Source of the DNA: Pseudomonas nitroreducens TX1
GTDB taxonomy: Bacteria; Pseudomonadota; Gammaproteobacteria; Pseudomonadales; Pseudomonadaceae
Reading direction: 5' to 3'
DNA: 64,000 nucleotides
NCBI RefSeq assembly: GCF_000313755.1
Contig: NZ_AMZB01000126.1
Span: 1-64,000 of the forward strand
Shown here in pieces: positions 61,433 through 64,000 of this stretch; within the stretch, counting starts at the first letter, position 1, and every line of letters starts with the position of its first letter. The notes beneath the pieces were generated by a model. The model had not been told where the DNA came from and made no database searches. It saw only the letters and a list, made by a program, of their open reading frames with translations. Made by a program: the position numbers and the translations under genes.

Positions 61433-61855
61433 ATGAGCAGAGATGACCCCCAATTCAAACTTCGGATGCCGATTGAGCTGCGCTCGCAGGTCGATCAGGC
61501 TGCGCTCGCTTCTGGGCGATCTTTAAACGCAGAACTGGTTGCCCGGCTGGAAGCGAGCTTCCTCACTACAACTCCCGGCGACTCGTTGGTTTCCGCTGCG
61601 AGGGCTCGGGAGCTGATGGCGCTTGCTCGTGAAGGGCTTCCAACGATCATCAGGAATCGAGCTATCAGCGCGATAAATCGAGCCGTGTCATTGGGACATA
61701 GCGTGGCCAGTGTTTCTCTTCACGATCTCTCGCTGGCAGAAGGGCTGACGGAAAAAGAGCGTTCAGAGCTGGCCCTGCCGTTAACCCAGGAGCTTGAAGC
61801 TGAGGGATACGAGGTTGCATGGGATGGGGCTTCGGCGATTTTGATCCGCTTCTGA
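61433..61855 (+). CDS. Arc-family ribbon-helix-helix repressor
   Basis: This 140-residue protein has an N-terminal Arc/Mnt domain: FKLRMPIELRSQVDQAALAS then GRSLNAELVARLEASF. The C-terminal ~80 residues are helical (LMALAREGLPTIIRNRAISA; LTEKERSELALPLTQELEAE), suitable for oligomerisation. The ATG at 61433 lies 12 bp after the third operator palindrome, so autoregulation is likely. It is a second lysogeny-type regulator, unlike the HTH repressor of the main element. Confidence 0.78.
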   Translation: MSRDDPQFKLRMPIELRSQVDQAALASGRSLNAELVARLEASFLTTTPGDSLVSAARARELMALAREGLPTIIRNRAISAINRAVSLGHSVASVSLHDLSLAEGLTEKERSELALPLTQELEAEGYEVAWDGASAILIRF

Positions 61856-61938
61856 GGCAGGCCGTCCCGTGGGTGCAGAACCATCAAACACCCCATTCGT
61901 GAATTGGGGCAGGCATTCCCGAAAGGTCGAGACAAGCC

Positions 61939-62376
61939 ATGGTCAGGCTGGATCACTTCACCGAAGAGCATCTGGAACTGAGCGACCTGTGGCGCTGGCA
62001 GGAAGGCGTTCGCGAGGATGCCTTTCTGGTGCCGCTGGCGACGGCAGCGGAGGTGCTGCCCGGTGTGTCGTTGCTGCTGGTGAGGGCGCTGTTCCGGCTG
62101 CCGGTGGGCATCGAGTTGCAAGGCCTGCTGGCCTACGATCCGGTCGGGCAGGACGTCTATGCGCTGCAGGTGCTGATCGGCCGCCACAGCTATTCCTTCA
62201 ACAAGTACCTGCCGGAGGCTTCCTTCGAGGAGGTGCTGGCGCTGGCGGATCACTTGAAGGTCAGCACCGGCGGTGTGCTGCCGATGCGCTATAGCGTGGT
62301 GCGACAGGCGATGCCGATTCCCGATGGCAGCTTCACACTATGGCTGGGAGCTGGAGTCAACGCTGGGAACCGTTGA
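61939..62376 (+). CDS. Conserved hypothetical protein, 145 residues
   Basis: The protein (MVRLDHFTEEHLELSDLWRW; FLVPLATAAEVLPGVSLLLV; LIGRHSYSFNKYLPEASFEE) is GC-rich like the core genome, which suggests the accessory region ends before it. No family is recognised. Its last 39 bp overlap the convergent gene at 62338-62760. Confidence 0.6.
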   Translation: MVRLDHFTEEHLELSDLWRWQEGVREDAFLVPLATAAEVLPGVSLLLVRALFRLPVGIELQGLLAYDPVGQDVYALQVLIGRHSYSFNKYLPEASFEEVLALADHLKVSTGGVLPMRYSVVRQAMPIPDGSFTLWLGAGVNAGNR

Positions 62377-62760
62377 GACCGCGCACATTGGGTCCAATTG
62401 GCTGCCGCCGGAGTAGTTCAGAAATTCTCGCATGGCAGGAGTCAGCGTCTCCTCAGAAGCGATGCGCCAGAACGTCTTTTCCCCCAGGACCGCCGTGGCG
62501 CGCTGAATAAGAACTTGGGCTGCATTGTGGTGACCGGTACGGAGCCAATGTCGGACCAGTTGCCTGTTCTCATTGGCAGGAAGCTGTGCGGCCTGGAACA
62601 GCTCGAGAGCGTAGCGGTAGTTCAGCGGCCAGAGTTTCTTGAGGAAATCAACCCTTTCGGTAATGGGCACGCTGATGAGCCACTGGCGGACGTTCCTGTC
62701 CTGTTTCCCTTTGCCGGTACGACTGCATACCTGTTCGGCAGTGAATGTCGGTCGTTGCAT
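62338..62760 (-). CDS. Hypothetical protein, 140 residues
   Basis: Helical protein (QWLISVPITERVDFLKKLWP; LNYRYALELFQAAQLPANEN; LVRHWLRTGHHNAAQVLIQR) resembling a repeat-type adaptor. No named family. Its ATG directly follows the stop of the DUF6434-like gene (TGAATG), so translation is coupled. GC is lower than in its neighbours. Confidence 0.6.
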   Translation of the reverse strand: MQRPTFTAEQVCSRTGKGKQDRNVRQWLISVPITERVDFLKKLWPLNYRYALELFQAAQLPANENRQLVRHWLRTGHHNAAQVLIQRATAVLGEKTFWRIASEETLTPAMREFLNYSGGSQLDPMCAVSTVPSVDSSSQP

Positions 62761-62994
62761 TCACTGCGCCTTTCTATGGTCCATGGCGCGGCGCTTCCAC
62801 TCATCCACCAGCGCCCCCATGTCCGCTGGTGCGCCGCTGCGTACCCAGGCCATGAAGGCGCGGTCGAAGTGGAAGCCGTCACCGCAATGCTGGGTCATGA
62901 AGCGGCGGACGTTCTGGGTGTTGCGGTAGTGGGCATCCAGCGGGGTTTGCCGGGTAATCGGGTCGCTGGGCCAGTCGAAGGCCATGGCGTCCAT
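62761..62994 (-). CDS. DUF6434-like small protein
   Basis: This 77-residue protein (FDWPSDPITRQTPLDAHYRN; TQNVRRFMTQHCGDGFHFDR; FMAWVRSGA) matches the conserved pattern of short DUF6434 proteins, DPIT..T.....Y.NTQNVRRFM. Function is unknown; the family resembles SAP-like helical domains. It is the first gene of a coupled pair with 62338-62760. Confidence 0.72.
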   Translation of the reverse strand: MDAMAFDWPSDPITRQTPLDAHYRNTQNVRRFMTQHCGDGFHFDRAFMAWVRSGAPADMGALVDEWKRRAMDHRKAQ

Positions 62995-63064
62995 TCCTGT
63001 GGCTTGGGGAGCGCCCGTTATAGCGCAATCGGCAGCCGCTGGCGCGGCCTGCCGAGGGGCGGCG

Positions 63065-63268
63065 TCACTGGCCCCACATCATCCGCTGTTGCTGCGCGGA
63101 GTAGTCGTCGCTTTGCAGGCGCACACGGGTGGGCTGACGTTCGAGGTTGTCTTCGCCGAAGGATTCGCGCACAGGCGATTCGATGGCGCCGAAGTGGTTG
63201 TAGTGCGGGGCATCGGCACAGCCGACCAGGGTGACGCAGGCGAAGGTGACCACGGAGAGTTTGAGCAT
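63065..63268 (-). CDS. Small lipoprotein, 67 residues
   Basis: A lipoprotein signal (MLKLSVVTFACVTLVGCADA; acylated cysteine at residue 17) is followed by a short polar tail. The ATG at 63268 has AGGAGG a few bases upstream. Small entericidin-sized lipoprotein of unknown role. Confidence 0.72.
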   Translation of the reverse strand: MLKLSVVTFACVTLVGCADAPHYNHFGAIESPVRESFGEDNLERQPTRVRLQSDDYSAQQQRMMWGQ

Positions 63269-63323
63269 GGGACTTCCTCCTGAGAGTGAGCCCCGAGCTT
63301 CTGCCGGGTGGATTAACGGCGGA

Positions 63324-63956
63324 TTAACGCGGACTGTCCGGGCCCTGGATTTCACCACCCTGGGGCGCATCGCCCGAACTGTCGCGGTGGTGTTCAGGTG
63401 GGTTGAGCGCACGTCCCAGTATCTGCGCAACCACCTCGTCCTTGCCCTCGGTGTAGGCGTCGCGGTCGGTGGGGAAGCGCCGGGCCATTTCGTGCTTCAC
63501 CCGCGCATAGAGCCGGGCGTCTTCGGGGTGGCCGCGCAGCCAGTCGCGGAACAGCAGACGGCGCGAGGCTTCGTTCAGGTCCATGACGTGGACGTGGTGG
63601 GTGCGCCCTCTGCCCAGCGGCGGCATGCCTTTGACGAAGAACATCCGCGAAGTGTCGGGATTCTCGGCCCAGTACTGGTAGCCCAGGCCCTGCAGCGGTT
63701 CGATCAGGCGGTGCGGGTCGCTGCCCGGCGGCGGCAGCAGGAGGATGTCGATGATCGGCTTGGCGTCCAGCCCCGGTACGGCGGTGCTGCCGATGTGTTC
63801 GATGCCCAGGCCGGGAAGGTCGGCTGCCCGGGCGATGGCCTCGGCTTCTTCGGCAAAGCGCTGCGGCCAGTGGGGATCGGCGGTCACGACTTCGACGCGG
63901 TCTTCGTCGGCGTTGCTCCAGCGCTGGCCGTCGAATTCGGGGGTTTGCGGGGTCAT
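63324..63956 (-). CDS. GrpB family (UPF0157) nucleotidyltransferase-like protein
   Basis: This 210-residue protein has GrpB signatures: VVTADPHWPQRFAEEAEAIA, GIEHIGSTAVPGLDAKPIID and, further on, THHVHVMDLNEASRRLLFRD. The family has a nucleotidyltransferase fold with the GSTAVPGL..KPIID motif. Substrates are not established. The ATG at 63956 lies 45 bp from the right window edge. Confidence 0.87.
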   Translation of the reverse strand: MTPQTPEFDGQRWSNADEDRVEVVTADPHWPQRFAEEAEAIARAADLPGLGIEHIGSTAVPGLDAKPIIDILLLPPPGSDPHRLIEPLQGLGYQYWAENPDTSRMFFVKGMPPLGRGRTHHVHVMDLNEASRRLLFRDWLRGHPEDARLYARVKHEMARRFPTDRDAYTEGKDEVVAQILGRALNPPEHHRDSSGDAPQGGEIQGPDSPR

Positions 63957-64000
63957 GCGGAAACTCCAGCGGCAAGGCGATGGGGGCGAAGGTTGGAGGG

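Noticed and set aside
63394-63975. A second long minus-strand frame over the GrpB gene
   Set aside because: It is arginine/proline-rich shadow sequence; the frame 63324-63956 carries the GrpB motifs.

Overview
The window is a GC-rich chromosomal segment of a Pseudomonas, most likely of the aeruginosa / nitroreducens / citronellolis side of the genus. This rests on gene content and order that I recognise: ctpL-gcbA-DUF2333-NUDIX-yciH-speA follows the P. aeruginosa PA4844-PA4839 block, and fdnGHI-fdhE-selA-selB follows PA4812-PA4807. Genus-typical intergenic repeats (GCGAGCAAGCTCGCTCCTACA elements, GTAGGGCGGATAAC elements and CCCTCTCCC..GGGAGAGGG elements) support it. The species is inference.

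Layout. 1-10 kb: polyamine genes (agmatinase, arginine decarboxylase SpeA) flank a chemoreceptor, the diguanylate cyclase GcbA and small housekeeping genes. 10.2-13.2 kb: an anaerobic class III ribonucleotide reductase locus behind a candidate Anr box. Its glycyl-radical segment is encoded as a separate 48-residue protein between nrdD and nrdG. 13.4-29.6 kb: ordinary core or strain-variable genes (MocR regulator, cbpAM, FMN reductase, arylamine N-acetyltransferase, a GAF-GGDEF cyclase, MATE pump, IPP isomerase, FadH-like reductase), plus a fimbrial adhesin broken by an in-frame amber codon. 29.8-39.2 kb: the selenocysteine-dependent formate dehydrogenase N operon (fdnG with an in-frame UGA and a SECIS hairpin, fdnH, fdnI, fdhE), followed by selA and selB, the Sec synthesis and insertion machinery.

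39.4-50.3 kb is an accessory, partly AT-rich region. It holds a secreted RHS/YD-repeat locus in which the RHS protein is split over two genes that each carry a Sec signal peptide. The locus has been duplicated and one copy has decayed. The last RHS gene ends in a JAB/DUF4329-like tip and is followed by an exported candidate immunity protein. A frameshifted lipoprotein, an integrase fragment and an RsmN/RsmF-like (CsrA family) gene follow.

50.36-60.70 kb is a 10.3-kb element bounded by 42-bp direct repeats of the 5' half of selC (tRNA-Sec). It has the replication initiator, integrase, repressor and small early genes of a Pf1-like inovirus. I find no ssDNA-binding protein, major coat, adsorption or Zot gene. 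Four or five genes of unknown function occupy the cargo space, including a 685-residue protein with a PD-(D/E)XK-like stretch. This looks like a defective Pf prophage or an inovirus satellite carrying putative defence cargo. The intact selC lies at the right junction, only 8 bp after the integrase, so the tRNA needed by the fdn operon now has phage DNA as its upstream region. To its right is a second, inverted Pf-type immunity fragment with an Arc-like repressor and three operator-like palindromes. 61.9-64 kb returns to small conserved Pseudomonas genes and a GrpB family gene.
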